The notes below the pieces were generated by a model. It was given only the letters and a program-made list of their open reading frames with translations, was not told the origin of the DNA and made no database searches. Shown here in pieces: positions 1 through 6,565 of a stretch of DNA of 9,982 bases. The DNA is taken from assembly GCA_947630355.1 (NCBI GenBank), contig CANRHJ010000063.1:1-9982 (forward strand), read 5' to 3'. The position numbers and the translations under genes were made by a program. The first letter of the stretch is position 1. The number at the start of each line of letters is the position of its first letter. This DNA is from Candidatus Gastranaerophilales bacterium. Its GTDB lineage: Bacteria; Cyanobacteriota; Vampirovibrionia; Gastranaerophilales; Gastranaerophilaceae.

Positions 1-1203
1 ACCCCAAACGAGAGACGGAGTATATTTCACTCTTGGTTCAACGCAGTAATAAGAATTACTTTCAGAACTTTCCTGAGTTATTTTAATATTATTGGCACAT
101 AAATCAACCAAAGCTTTTTCAAGCTTTTTAAGTTTAGTTCGTGACGTACCTATACCTGTTAAAAATAGAACAGATTTTTCATTAGCCAATTCATCTTCTA
201 TATGATATTTTTCAAAAAGTATATCGGATAGTTCAAATCCTGACATATTAGTAACTTTAACCAATATTTTGGTTACATCATTATTATAAGAGTACACTTC
301 CAAATTAGGCTGATTTCTTAATACGCGAACAATTCTTCCGGTATTTTTAACCAAGTCGGAAATTTCTTTTTTACCTTTCTCCGAGTTCAGAAAGTCAATG
401 GTATTTTCAATGTTAATAAGCAGCGGGTAAGAAGGTGAAGTGGTGTTAAACAGATTTAAAGCCTGTTGAATTACCTTTATATCAATATTTGAATTTGGTC
501 CGATATGCATGATAGCAGCAGGGTTAACGGCACCCGCAGTTTTATGAAGTGATTGTACAACAACATCGGCCCCCAAAGAGATTGAAGGAACACCCAAAGC
601 TCTGTGGAAATTCCACAAAGCAGCATGTGCTTCATCAACAAGTATTTTGACATTATGTTCTTTACAAATGGAGCAAATACGTTCCATATCCGAAGAAAGC
701 CCCTCATAGGTAGGATTTGGCAAAATAAACAATTTAATATCTTTATTTTTAGTAAGTACTTCGTTCAGATAATCAGGATTTACGGGTTCATAAATACCCC
801 AATCTTTATTATAATGCGGCATAAGCCATATAGGTACTGCGCCTGTCAAAACCAAACCGTTGTATACGGATTTATGACAATTTCTGGAAATAAGCACTTT
901 ATCATTTCTTGAGAGTAATGCGTACATTGCGGCAATAATACCTGAAGAAGATCCGTTAATCAAAAAGAAGCTTGCTTTCGCCTCATAAATCTTAGCTGCT
1001 TTATCCTGGGCCAATTTAATCGAACCTATCGGAGAAGCGAGGTTATCAAATCCTTCTATTTCGGAAAAATCACAAGAAAAGTATTTTTTCCCGAGAAAAT
1101 CAAACATTTGAGAAGGCAGTGCTTCGCCTTGAGAATGTGACGGCGTAGTAAACAGCGTTCTGTTTATTTTTTTAAATTTTTTTACACATTTTATAATAGA
1201 CAT
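1..1203 (-). CDS. Orn/Lys/Arg decarboxylase-family PLP enzyme (C-terminus off window)
   Basis: 401 codons are open from an ATG at 1203 to the window edge without a stop, so the 3' end is missing. The protein is a fold-type I PLP enzyme of the Orn/Lys/Arg decarboxylase group. Visible landmarks are TPSHSQGE near residues 20-27 (family TPGHK-like N-terminal motif), NGSSSG at 83-88 (phosphate/cofactor loop), RNCHKS at 107-112, VDEAH at 189-193 (Asp190 contacts the PLP ring) and SLHKTAGA at 218-225 with Lys221 as the expected Schiff-base lysine. Complete members run to about 450-490 residues, so some 50-90 residues are probably missing. Family members decarboxylate arginine, lysine or ornithine to polyamine precursors; which substrate applies cannot be read here. 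The enzyme is cytosolic. It is divergent from ligA across 68 bp. The start is supported because the next Met (residue 33) would remove the TPSHSQGE motif. The upstream SD is weak (AAAAG only). Confidence 0.88.
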   Translation of the reverse strand, partial: MSIIKCVKKFKKINRTLFTTPSHSQGEALPSQMFDFLGKKYFSCDFSEIEGFDNLASPIGSIKLAQDKAAKIYEAKASFFLINGSSSGIIAAMYALLSRNDKVLISRNCHKSVYNGLVLTGAVPIWLMPHYNKDWGIYEPVNPDYLNEVLTKNKDIKLFILPNPTYEGLSSDMERICSICKEHNVKILVDEAHAALWNFHRALGVPSISLGADVVVQSLHKTAGAVNPAAIMHIGPNSNIDIKVIQQALNLFNTTSPSYPLLINIENTIDFLNSEKGKKEISDLVKNTGRIVRVLRNQPNLEVYSYNNDVTKILVKVTNMSGFELSDILFEKYHIEDELANEKSVLFLTGIGTSRTKLKKLEKALVDLCANNIKITQESSESNSYYCVEPRVKYTPSLVWG

Positions 1204-1212
1204 AGTCTTTTT

Positions 1213-1241
1213 ATTATAAAATAAAATAATAAACAAAACAA
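1213..1241 (-). promoter_or_regulatory. Candidate sigma-70-type promoter for the decarboxylase gene
   Basis: On the minus strand TTGTTT (1241-1236) is followed after exactly 17 bp by TATAAT (1218-1213), a perfect -10 box. Transcription would begin around 1206, only a few bases before the ATG at 1203, giving a very short or nearly leaderless mRNA. That agrees with the poor SD. The region is so AT-rich that a chance match is possible. Confidence 0.4.
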
Positions 1242-1271
1242 TTTTATTAATTTGTGTGAATAGAGGTTACA

Positions 1272-3272
1272 GTGAATACCGAAGAAGTAGAAAACAGAAT
1301 AAAAGAATTAAGAGAAATAATAAACAGGAATAATAAGGCATATTATTTGCTTGATTCACCGGAAATAAGCGATTATGAATATGATGAATTATACCGTGAA
1401 TTAAAAAGATTGGAAGAGGCGCATCCGGAGTTAGTAACAAAAGACAGTCCCACACAGAAAGTGGGGGATAATACGGCGCAGGGATTTAAAGAATATAAGC
1501 ATAAATACAGATTATACAGTTTAGATAATTCAAATAATTACGAAGATTTAAAAAAGTGGTATGAAAGAACGAAAAAGGAATATCCTAACGAATCAGAGCT
1601 GGAGATGGTAACGGAACTGAAAATAGACGGATTATCCTGCGCATTATCCTACGAAAACGGGGAATTAAAAGTAGGCGCAACAAGAGGAAACGGTATTATA
1701 GGCGAGAATATAACACAAAATATCAAAGGGATTAAAAGCATTCCTCAAAAGTTAACAAAACCGATAAACATAGAAGTAAGAGGCGAAGTATATATGCCTG
1801 TATCTTCATTTGAAAAATTAAATGAGGAAAACAGAGAGAAAAATCAAAAGGAATTTGCAAACCCCAGAAATGCTGCAGCCGGTTCTTTAAGGCAATTGGA
1901 TGAAAAAATAACGGCACAGAGAGACTTGCACTTCTTTGCATATACGGCAATCCCCGAAGATAAAAATTTAATAAAAACGCACTATGAAGGTTTAAATCTG
2001 TTGAAAGAACTCGGATTTGAAGTAAATCCGAATTATTCGCTCGCAAGAGGTGTTAATGAGATTATAGAAAAATGTAACTACTGGGAAAATGAACGATTTA
2101 ATTTAAACTATGCAACAGACGGAATGGTTATTAAAATCAATAATCTGAATAAGCAGAATGAATTGGGTTATACGTCAAGAGCACCAAAATGGGCTACTGC
2201 ATTTAAATTTCCGCCGGAAGAAGTATGGACAAAACTTGAAGATATTGAAATAAGCGTAGGGAAAACGGGAGCCGTAACGCCGATAGCCATTTTAACCCCC
2301 GTACAGTTGGCGGGCACAACCGTAAAACGTGCAAGTTTACATAATTTTGAAGAAATAGAACGCTTGGGAATAAATATCGGTAATGAAGTATTAATAAAAA
2401 AAGCTGCGGAAATTATTCCTAAAGTAATAAGGAAAAGAGAAGAAGAAAATTACGGCATATATAAAGCGCCTGAAATATGCCCAAGCTGCGGAAGTAAATT
2501 AATAAAACCGGAAGGAGAAGTAGCACTTTATTGTCCCAATGCACTTTATTGTCCCGCTCAAATAAAAGGAAGGATAATATATTGGGCATCAAAAGAAGCT
2601 ATGGATATAGACGGAATAGGAGAATCAATTGTTGAAAAGCTATATAATGCAGGCTTAATAAAAGACTTTGCAGATTTGTACAAACTGACAATTGACGACT
2701 TTATGAAAATAGATTTAGTAAAAGAAAAATCTGCGGAAAATTTATATAAATCCGTACAAAACAGCAAAACCCCATCCATGACAAAATTTTTAACGGCATT
2801 GAGTATAAAATTGATTGGAAAAGAAACTGCCGAATTAATAGCAAATGAATATCCGTCAATAGAAGATATTGAATCCGCAGCTGAAGAAGATTTAATAAAA
2901 ATAGACGGAATAGGAGATAAAGCCGCAAAAAGTATAATTGATTATTTTAGAAATGATTATAACGTAAACATATTGAATAAATTAAAGTTAAACGGTGTAA
3001 ATCCGAAAGGCAGCGCTTATGAAAGGACGTCAAACGTCCTAGAGGGGAAAACATTCGTTATAACAGGGACATTATCGGAACCGCGCAGCGTATTTGAGGG
3101 AATAATAAAAAGAGCAGGGGGTAAATTATCAAGCAGCGTAAGTAAAAAAACATCTTATGTATTAGCCGGAGAAAATCCCGGTTCAAAATTTGACAAAGCA
3201 TCGGATTTAGGTGTTATAATACTGACTGAGCAAGAATTTAATTTGTTGGTTGAAGGGAAAATTAATGAATAA
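1272..3272 (+). CDS. ligA: NAD+-dependent DNA ligase LigA
   Basis: This 666-residue protein is full length for bacterial LigA and seals nicks in replication and repair using NAD+. Domains in order: N-terminal Ia domain for NMN recognition (about 1-70, with DSPEISDYEYDEL and DSPTQKVG); adenylation domain with KIDG at 117-120, Lys117 being the adenylated residue, and DGMVIKIN at 283-290; OB fold around VGKTGAVTP (329-337) and ASLHN (354-358); a four-cysteine zinc finger (C403, C406, C421, C427); helix-hairpin-helix repeats (about 445-560, DGIG at 447-450 and 545-548); and a BRCT domain at 589-661. Translation starts at GTG 1272, with AGAGG at 1262-1266 five bases upstream. It is first in a cluster whose second gene overlaps its stop. 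Two small oddities: the family AGD/E motif before IIP reads AAE (378-380), and the zinc finger carries a short tandem repeat. Confidence 0.97.
   Translation: MNTEEVENRIKELREIINRNNKAYYLLDSPEISDYEYDELYRELKRLEEAHPELVTKDSPTQKVGDNTAQGFKEYKHKYRLYSLDNSNNYEDLKKWYERTKKEYPNESELEMVTELKIDGLSCALSYENGELKVGATRGNGIIGENITQNIKGIKSIPQKLTKPINIEVRGEVYMPVSSFEKLNEENREKNQKEFANPRNAAAGSLRQLDEKITAQRDLHFFAYTAIPEDKNLIKTHYEGLNLLKELGFEVNPNYSLARGVNEIIEKCNYWENERFNLNYATDGMVIKINNLNKQNELGYTSRAPKWATAFKFPPEEVWTKLEDIEISVGKTGAVTPIAILTPVQLAGTTVKRASLHNFEEIERLGINIGNEVLIKKAAEIIPKVIRKREEENYGIYKAPEICPSCGSKLIKPEGEVALYCPNALYCPAQIKGRIIYWASKEAMDIDGIGESIVEKLYNAGLIKDFADLYKLTIDDFMKIDLVKEKSAENLYKSVQNSKTPSMTKFLTALSIKLIGKETAELIANEYPSIEDIESAAEEDLIKIDGIGDKAAKSIIDYFRNDYNVNILNKLKLNGVNPKGSAYERTSNVLEGKTFVITGTLSEPRSVFEGIIKRAGGKLSSSVSKKTSYVLAGENPGSKFDKASDLGVIILTEQEFNLLVEGKINE
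2523..2555 (+). repeat. 15-bp direct repeat, period 18, inside the ligA zinc-finger codons
   Basis: The 15-mer GCACTTTATTGTCCC occurs at 2523-2537 and again at 2541-2555, separated by three bases. The 18-bp period keeps frame and encodes ALYCPN followed by ALYCPA, so each copy supplies one of the last two zinc-binding cysteines (C421, C427). It looks like an in-frame tandem duplication or gene-conversion trace within the coding sequence. Confidence 0.8.
3024..3040 (+). repeat. Perfect 7-bp hairpin in the ligA HhH-BRCT linker
   Basis: AGGACGT (3024-3030) and ACGTCCT (3034-3040) are perfect inverted copies around a 3-base loop. The stem is far more GC-rich than its surroundings and sits in the codons for the linker between the HhH repeats and the BRCT domain. 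No T-run follows, so it is not a standard terminator. It could be a small mRNA hairpin or chance. Confidence 0.6.
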
Positions 3273-3690
3273 AAATTTTAAGATAATTACCATAAACGGT
3301 ATCAGAGGAATTATAACTTTAATTTTTGTTGGTTTAGGCTTAATAGCAGGGTTTATTATATCTCCCGGATGGGTTTGCATGAGTTTATGGAATTATTTAA
3401 TGAAAGATTCCGTAAATATTGCTCAAATGAATTTGTATCAAGGAATAATGTTATGGGCAATAATAGCGTTGTCACTTTATGCACTTAACAACAAAAAGGC
3501 ATTGATAGGTATAGGTTCTTATCCTACCTTGTCTCAGGAACAAATAAAAGATATTATCCTGAAATCAAAATATTCCGAAAATTTTCCCGTAAAAGATATT
3601 GATTTAACACCTACGGAGATTAAAATACAAGATGATACGGAAAAAGAAGTAAAATCGGAAATGGAAGAATCGGAAGAAATAAGGAAATAG
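3265..3690 (+). CDS. Small two-helix membrane protein of unknown function
   Basis: I do not recognise a named family. The 141-residue product has a short basic N-terminus, a hydrophobic helix at about 15-37, a second at about 57-75, and a hydrophilic tail rich in Glu/Lys (about 115-141). Between the helices lies SPGWVCMSLWN (33-43), whose aromatic and glycine content looks conserved-motif-like. It is probably an inner-membrane protein with its charged tail in the cytoplasm. The start is taken at ATG 3265, not the in-frame TTG at 3250, because AAGGG at 3253-3257 lies seven bases before this ATG. The gene overlaps the ligA stop by 8 bp (ATGAATAA), so translation is probably coupled. The next gene begins two bases after its stop, which suggests co-expression with ligA and the SIMPL protein. 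A role in ligation is not implied. Confidence 0.8.
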   Translation: MNKNFKIITINGIRGIITLIFVGLGLIAGFIISPGWVCMSLWNYLMKDSVNIAQMNLYQGIMLWAIIALSLYALNNKKALIGIGSYPTLSQEQIKDIILKSKYSENFPVKDIDLTPTEIKIQDDTEKEVKSEMEESEEIRK

Positions 3691-3692
3691 TA

Positions 3693-4433
3693 ATGAAAAT
3701 AAGATATTTGATTTTAATTTCAGCTGTTTTAATGCTATTTATGAATATACAGAGCATAAGTAATGCGGCGGAAATAAAGAAAGATACCGGCTATATATCA
3801 TTAAACGGAACAAAGTCAATAGAGACCGACCCTAATACTGCGAGAATAACATTTTCTGTAGAAACTACCGCATCAAGCGCACAAAAAGCCGTATCAGAGA
3901 ATAATGAAATATCCGCAAAGATATTAAACGCATTAAAATTAATGGCAAATGCTGAAACCGATACATTAAGAACCTCTAATTTTTCAGTAAAACCGATATA
4001 TTCAACAAATTCGGCAAAACATGAAATAAAGAATTATGTTGCAATAAATGTTATAACAGCGGAAACAAAAGAAATTAAAAAAGTCAGCGAATTTATAGAT
4101 ACCGCGATAGCAAACGGAGCTAACAGAACCGAAGGTCTCTATTATTCTTATGAAAACGGTAAAAATATATGCAACGATATGTATTCCGAGTTAATGAAAG
4201 AATTAAAAGAGCAGGCATCGGCAATTGCAACTGCTTCAAACAGCACTTTAGACGGAATAAAATATGTAAATGCAAATTGTAATATTAATTCACCAGTATC
4301 AAACGGAAGAATATATGCAAAAGCATTGATGAGCAATTCAGCAGCATCGGAAGATGCGATACAATCAACTCCCATTGAACCGGCAAAAGTTAAAATTAAT
4401 TCATATTTAAATGCTGAGTTTTACATAAAATAA
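3693..4433 (+). CDS. Secreted SIMPL-domain (DUF541) protein
   Basis: The 246-residue product begins with a signal peptide: basic MKIR, a hydrophobic core at about 5-18, and a plausible signal peptidase cut after SNAA (23-26). The mature part fits the SIMPL/DUF541 family (the Brucella BP26/OMP28 group), with GYISLNGTKSIETDPNTA near 33-50, the alternating beta-strand pattern ITFSVETTA, a YYSYENGK segment at 150-157, and a C-terminal strand KINSYLNAEFYIK. Family members are periplasmic or envelope proteins that can form oligomeric rings; their biochemical role is poorly known. ATG 3693 has AAGGA at 3681-3685, seven bases upstream, and lies two bases after the previous stop. It is last in the ligA cluster and faces the convergent DJ-1-type gene across a 19-bp gap with no clear terminator. 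Two cysteines (C160, C196) could form a disulphide. Confidence 0.85.
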   Translation: MKIRYLILISAVLMLFMNIQSISNAAEIKKDTGYISLNGTKSIETDPNTARITFSVETTASSAQKAVSENNEISAKILNALKLMANAETDTLRTSNFSVKPIYSTNSAKHEIKNYVAINVITAETKEIKKVSEFIDTAIANGANRTEGLYYSYENGKNICNDMYSELMKELKEQASAIATASNSTLDGIKYVNANCNINSPVSNGRIYAKALMSNSAASEDAIQSTPIEPAKVKINSYLNAEFYIK

Positions 4434-4452
4434 AAAGAATTTCTTCAGCAAA

Positions 4453-5109
4453 TTAAATTAATGAAATAACCGTTTCAGCAGTCAGGAGTGCCGAATTTTG
4501 ATTTTGTCCCGTAATAATATTACAGCTGATTTCAACATGTTCACTCCAAGCTTTTCCGGCAATAAACACTGCGCCAAGCTGTTTTATTTTATTTTCAAGA
4601 GAAAAAGGCATAAATTCAGACATTTTAACAATATTTTCTTCTTTATCTGTAAAAGCCGTAATATGTTTATTTTTAAGAATAGAATTACCGTTTTTATCAA
4701 TAGCATTAATTAATCCGGCAGGACCGTGACAAAGTGCGGCTATAATTTTATTGTTATTATAAAAATATTCAACAATTTTTTTCAAAATATTATCGTAAGC
4801 CAAATCAAACATAGGTCCATGCCCGCCCGGTATAAACAAGCAATCAAAATTTTCGAAATTTACGTCAGATAATTTTTGTGTATTTTTAAGATTTTTAGCA
4901 GCCTCATCCCACTCCATAGGATTTGAACAATTTAAACTTTGTTCATCAATCGGACAAATTCCCCCCATAGGACTTGCAATTGTTATATCATATCCCGTCG
5001 ATTTAAATACAATATATGGTGAAGCAAATTCTTCCAACCAAACTCCCGTATGAATTTTATCATTTATTTCAGAAAAATTTGTTACTGCAAATAATATTTT
5101 TTTAGCCAT
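4453..5109 (-). CDS. DJ-1/PfpI-family (class I glutamine amidotransferase-like) protein
   Basis: The 218-residue protein has the DJ-1/PfpI fold signature. The nucleophile elbow ALCHGPAG (125-132) places Cys127 next to His128, IPGGHG is at 93-98, and TGVWLEEFASPY (21-32) matches the Hsp31-like subgroup, in which Glu27 is the expected acidic partner of the cysteine. The C-terminal ITGQNQNSA (199-207) corresponds to the usual ITGQNPASS motif. Relatives are described as chaperones, glutathione-independent glyoxalases (methylglyoxal to lactate) or deglycases; the exact activity cannot be set from sequence. No signal peptide is present, so it is cytosolic. AAGGG (complement of 5116-5120) lies six bases before the ATG at 5109. 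It is divergent from the 5227 gene across a region with an inverted repeat, and convergent with the SIMPL gene. Confidence 0.93.
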   Translation of the reverse strand: MAKKILFAVTNFSEINDKIHTGVWLEEFASPYIVFKSTGYDITIASPMGGICPIDEQSLNCSNPMEWDEAAKNLKNTQKLSDVNFENFDCLFIPGGHGPMFDLAYDNILKKIVEYFYNNNKIIAALCHGPAGLINAIDKNGNSILKNKHITAFTDKEENIVKMSEFMPFSLENKIKQLGAVFIAGKAWSEHVEISCNIITGQNQNSALLTAETVISLI

Positions 5110-5146
5110 AGTAATCCCTTTTTCTTTAAATTATTAAAAATAAAAT

Positions 5147-5213
5147 ATAAAAGTAATTACTCTGTTGTATAAAAAATATAATAATTAATTTAGCAAAAAA
5201 AAATTACTTTTAT
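5147..5213. repeat. 12-bp inverted repeat in a divergent promoter region
   Basis: ATAAAAGTAATT at 5147-5158 and its exact reverse complement AATTACTTTTAT at 5202-5213 are separated by 43 bp. The left arm also contains a 10-bp self-palindrome, AGTAATTACT (5152-5161). The pair lies in the 117-bp gap between two divergent genes, on either side of a TATAAT hexamer, which would suit a dimeric regulator binding at two sites. High AT content makes a chance origin possible. Confidence 0.5.
5177..5182 (+). promoter_or_regulatory. Candidate -10 box upstream of the papain/transglutaminase-like gene
   Basis: A perfect TATAAT lies about 45 bp before the ATG at 5227. No good -35 hexamer is present at 16-18 bp spacing (the bases there read TAATTA), so an activator or another sigma factor may be needed, or the match is chance in AT-rich DNA. 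Confidence 0.25.
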
Positions 5214-5226
5214 GTTTTAAGCAACT

Positions 5227-6033
5227 ATGAAAATAAGTAATGTAAATTTCAATTTAACATTTACTGCCAAGCATAAAAAAGCAAGAGAGGCAGATGATAT
5301 CTCACGCATATCAAAGCGAATATTTCCCTTATACAGTTCAACATATATAAAAACTTTTTTACCGGAGATTTATTATTCGGATAATCCCGCAGCAAAACAT
5401 TACATAAGCAATTTAATAAATAAAATAGAACAAACACGTAATAATTTTTATTATTCCGATACACCGTTTCCCTACGGGCAAATATTGAAAGGCTTAAAAA
5501 GAGACAAGGTGGGAAATTGCCATGAAATGGCAATAACGGGCCTTGCCGCGCTGGCTGCAAACGGATACACAAATTCAAGTATGGCTGATTTAGTATTATC
5601 AACAAATTTCATAAATAAAGAAACCAATCAAGTTTTTAAAACATATGATAATATAATAGATCATGTTTTAGTAATAACAACAATGGATAAAAATATATCA
5701 TTATATGAAGCAAAAGGTAAAGACCTGATTATAGTGGATAATTGGAGCGGAATTTGTGAGACTGCACCAAAAGCCGTAGAAATTTATAAATCAATATTCA
5801 GAGAAGAGTGTAAAGAATGGGAAAATAACGCAAAAAAACGACTTAAGACAGCACTGGGAGAGAATGTAAATTTTGATGATTATATAATCCGAACAAACAT
5901 ATTATTTTTACCCTGTGACAAAAAATACGAAAATTCAGATGTTCCTTCTATACAAAAAAGTTATCGGGAATTAATTAGGAAGCCTCAAAATAATCAATCC
6001 ATTGACGAACAAGATAATCAGGACATTTTTTAA
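5227..6033 (+). CDS. Orphan papain/transglutaminase-like cysteine enzyme
   Basis: The 268-residue protein matches no family I can name, but it carries a plausible Cys-His-Asp triad in papain/transglutaminase order: GNCHEMA (96-102, Cys98 at the start of a helix), IDHVLVIT (144-151, His146 in a strand) and IIVDNWSG (168-175, Asp171). The same layout is seen in transglutaminase-like and YopT-type cysteine proteases and several secreted effectors; protease, amidase or transglutaminase activity is inference. No classical signal peptide or membrane helix is present. The N-terminus (VNFNLTFTAKHKK, 6-18) is short, polar and basic, and the C-terminal ~20 residues are rich in Gln, Asn and Asp. ATG 5227 is the only reasonable start, since the next Met (101) lies past the catalytic cysteine, yet it has no clear SD, unlike most neighbours. 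Its last 59 bp overlap the convergent HNH gene. Confidence 0.75.
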   Translation: MKISNVNFNLTFTAKHKKAREADDISRISKRIFPLYSSTYIKTFLPEIYYSDNPAAKHYISNLINKIEQTRNNFYYSDTPFPYGQILKGLKRDKVGNCHEMAITGLAALAANGYTNSSMADLVLSTNFINKETNQVFKTYDNIIDHVLVITTMDKNISLYEAKGKDLIIVDNWSGICETAPKAVEIYKSIFREECKEWENNAKKRLKTALGENVNFDDYIIRTNILFLPCDKKYENSDVPSIQKSYRELIRKPQNNQSIDEQDNQDIF

Positions 6034-6487
6034 GTTCAAATATAAGATAATCCTTAGGTCTGAAAGGACGCCGCAATAATTTCATCTTAGCTTCTTTAGG
6101 AGTTCTGTCTGCTTTTTTTTGATTACAATGGCGGCAGCAAGCAACAATATTTTCCCAAATATCAGGTCCCAAACGCGATTTTGGAAAGACATGATCCAAT
6201 GTAAGCTCATCAGCGGGGAATTTTTTGCCGCAGTACTGACATATAAATTCATCCCGCACTAAAATATTTTCTCTGCAAAATGGCAGTTCTTTATAAGGAA
6301 CTGCCAAATCATAAGTTAATTTTATAACATTGGGAATTAATACATTTTCAATTTTAATCATGGACTCAATATCGTTTAAACGCCGAGCATTAACAGCTTT
6401 TCCTTTCATAAGCAGAATTAACGCTCTTTTCCATGTGCAAATGTTTATTGGCCTGTTTTGATTATCAAGTAATAATACCTTTTGCAT
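5975..6487 (-). CDS. Stand-alone HNH endonuclease (cyanobacterial-type family)
   Basis: The 170-residue protein belongs to the stand-alone HNH family widespread in cyanobacteria. It opens with a conserved domain, VLLLDNQNRPINICTWKRA (4-22) and LLMKGKA (25-31), then VPYKELPFCRENILVRD (63-79) before the nuclease core. The core has zinc pairs C83/C86 and C118/C121, LDHVFPKS (97-104, with the metal-binding Asp-His), WENIV (111-115) and CNQKKADRTP (121-130). Such proteins are predicted metal-dependent DNA nucleases, and their cellular role is largely undescribed. It is full length and cytosolic. AGGAG (complement of 6493-6497) lies five bases from the ATG at 6487, and that SD overlaps a 12-bp palindrome. 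No methyltransferase or restriction partner is nearby. It overlaps the 5227 gene tail to tail by 59 bp and is divergent from the CHR transporter pair. Confidence 0.93.
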   Translation of the reverse strand: MQKVLLLDNQNRPINICTWKRALILLMKGKAVNARRLNDIESMIKIENVLIPNVIKLTYDLAVPYKELPFCRENILVRDEFICQYCGKKFPADELTLDHVFPKSRLGPDIWENIVACCRHCNQKKADRTPKEAKMKLLRRPFRPKDYLIFELKKCPDYLVRQWIDYFEAS

Positions 6488-6495
6488 ATTAACTC

Positions 6496-6507
6496 CTACA
6501 ATTGTAG
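6496..6507. promoter_or_regulatory. 12-bp perfect palindrome over the HNH ribosome-binding site
   Basis: CTACAATTGTAG is a perfect palindrome in the 78-bp gap between the divergent HNH and CHR genes. It overlaps the HNH SD (complement of 6493-6497) by two bases. It may be an operator for a dimeric repressor acting on either gene; chance remains possible because the half-sites are short. Confidence 0.4.
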
Positions 6508-6549
6508 TATTCCCGTTTTTTAGTAAAACTAAACAAATTGAGGACTTTT

Positions 6550-6558
6550 ATGAGATAA
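6550..6558 (+). CDS. Two-codon upstream mini-ORF (Met-Arg-stop) before the CHR genes
   Basis: ATG AGA TAA at 6550-6558 is preceded by GAGG (6540-6543) with an ideal six-base spacing. The next ATG (6566), which starts the CHR gene, lies seven bases after the mini-ORF stop and has its own AAGGA only one base upstream, too close for normal initiation. The best-placed SD in the leader therefore serves the mini-ORF, suggesting reinitiation or leader control. Two-codon minigenes are known in phage lambda (the bar genes). Whether this one is translated is untested; GATAAT at 6554-6559 could alternatively act as a -10 box and make the CHR mRNA leaderless. Confidence 0.35.
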   Translation: MR

Positions 6559-6565
6559 TAAGGAT

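Noticed and set aside
604..912. Open frame on the plus strand, 102 codons
   Set aside because: It is antisense to the conserved decarboxylase, has no SD and no recognisable motif.
1732..2046. Open frame on the minus strand inside ligA, 104 codons
   Set aside because: It is a shadow of a well-conserved gene on the other strand; its composition is typical of a complementary-strand translation.
3250..3264. Upstream in-frame TTG as start of the small membrane protein
   Set aside because: ATG 3265 has a well-spaced AAGGG; starting at TTG would place that SD inside the coding sequence.
4412..4450. TGCTGA...TCAGCA inverted repeat as a terminator between the SIMPL and DJ-1-type genes
   Set aside because: Only a 6-bp stem with a 27-base loop and no T-run in either direction; too weak to call.
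5261..5605. Open frame on the minus strand inside the cysteine-enzyme gene, 114 codons
   Set aside because: It lies opposite a frame with a clear catalytic triad and shows no motif or SD of its own.
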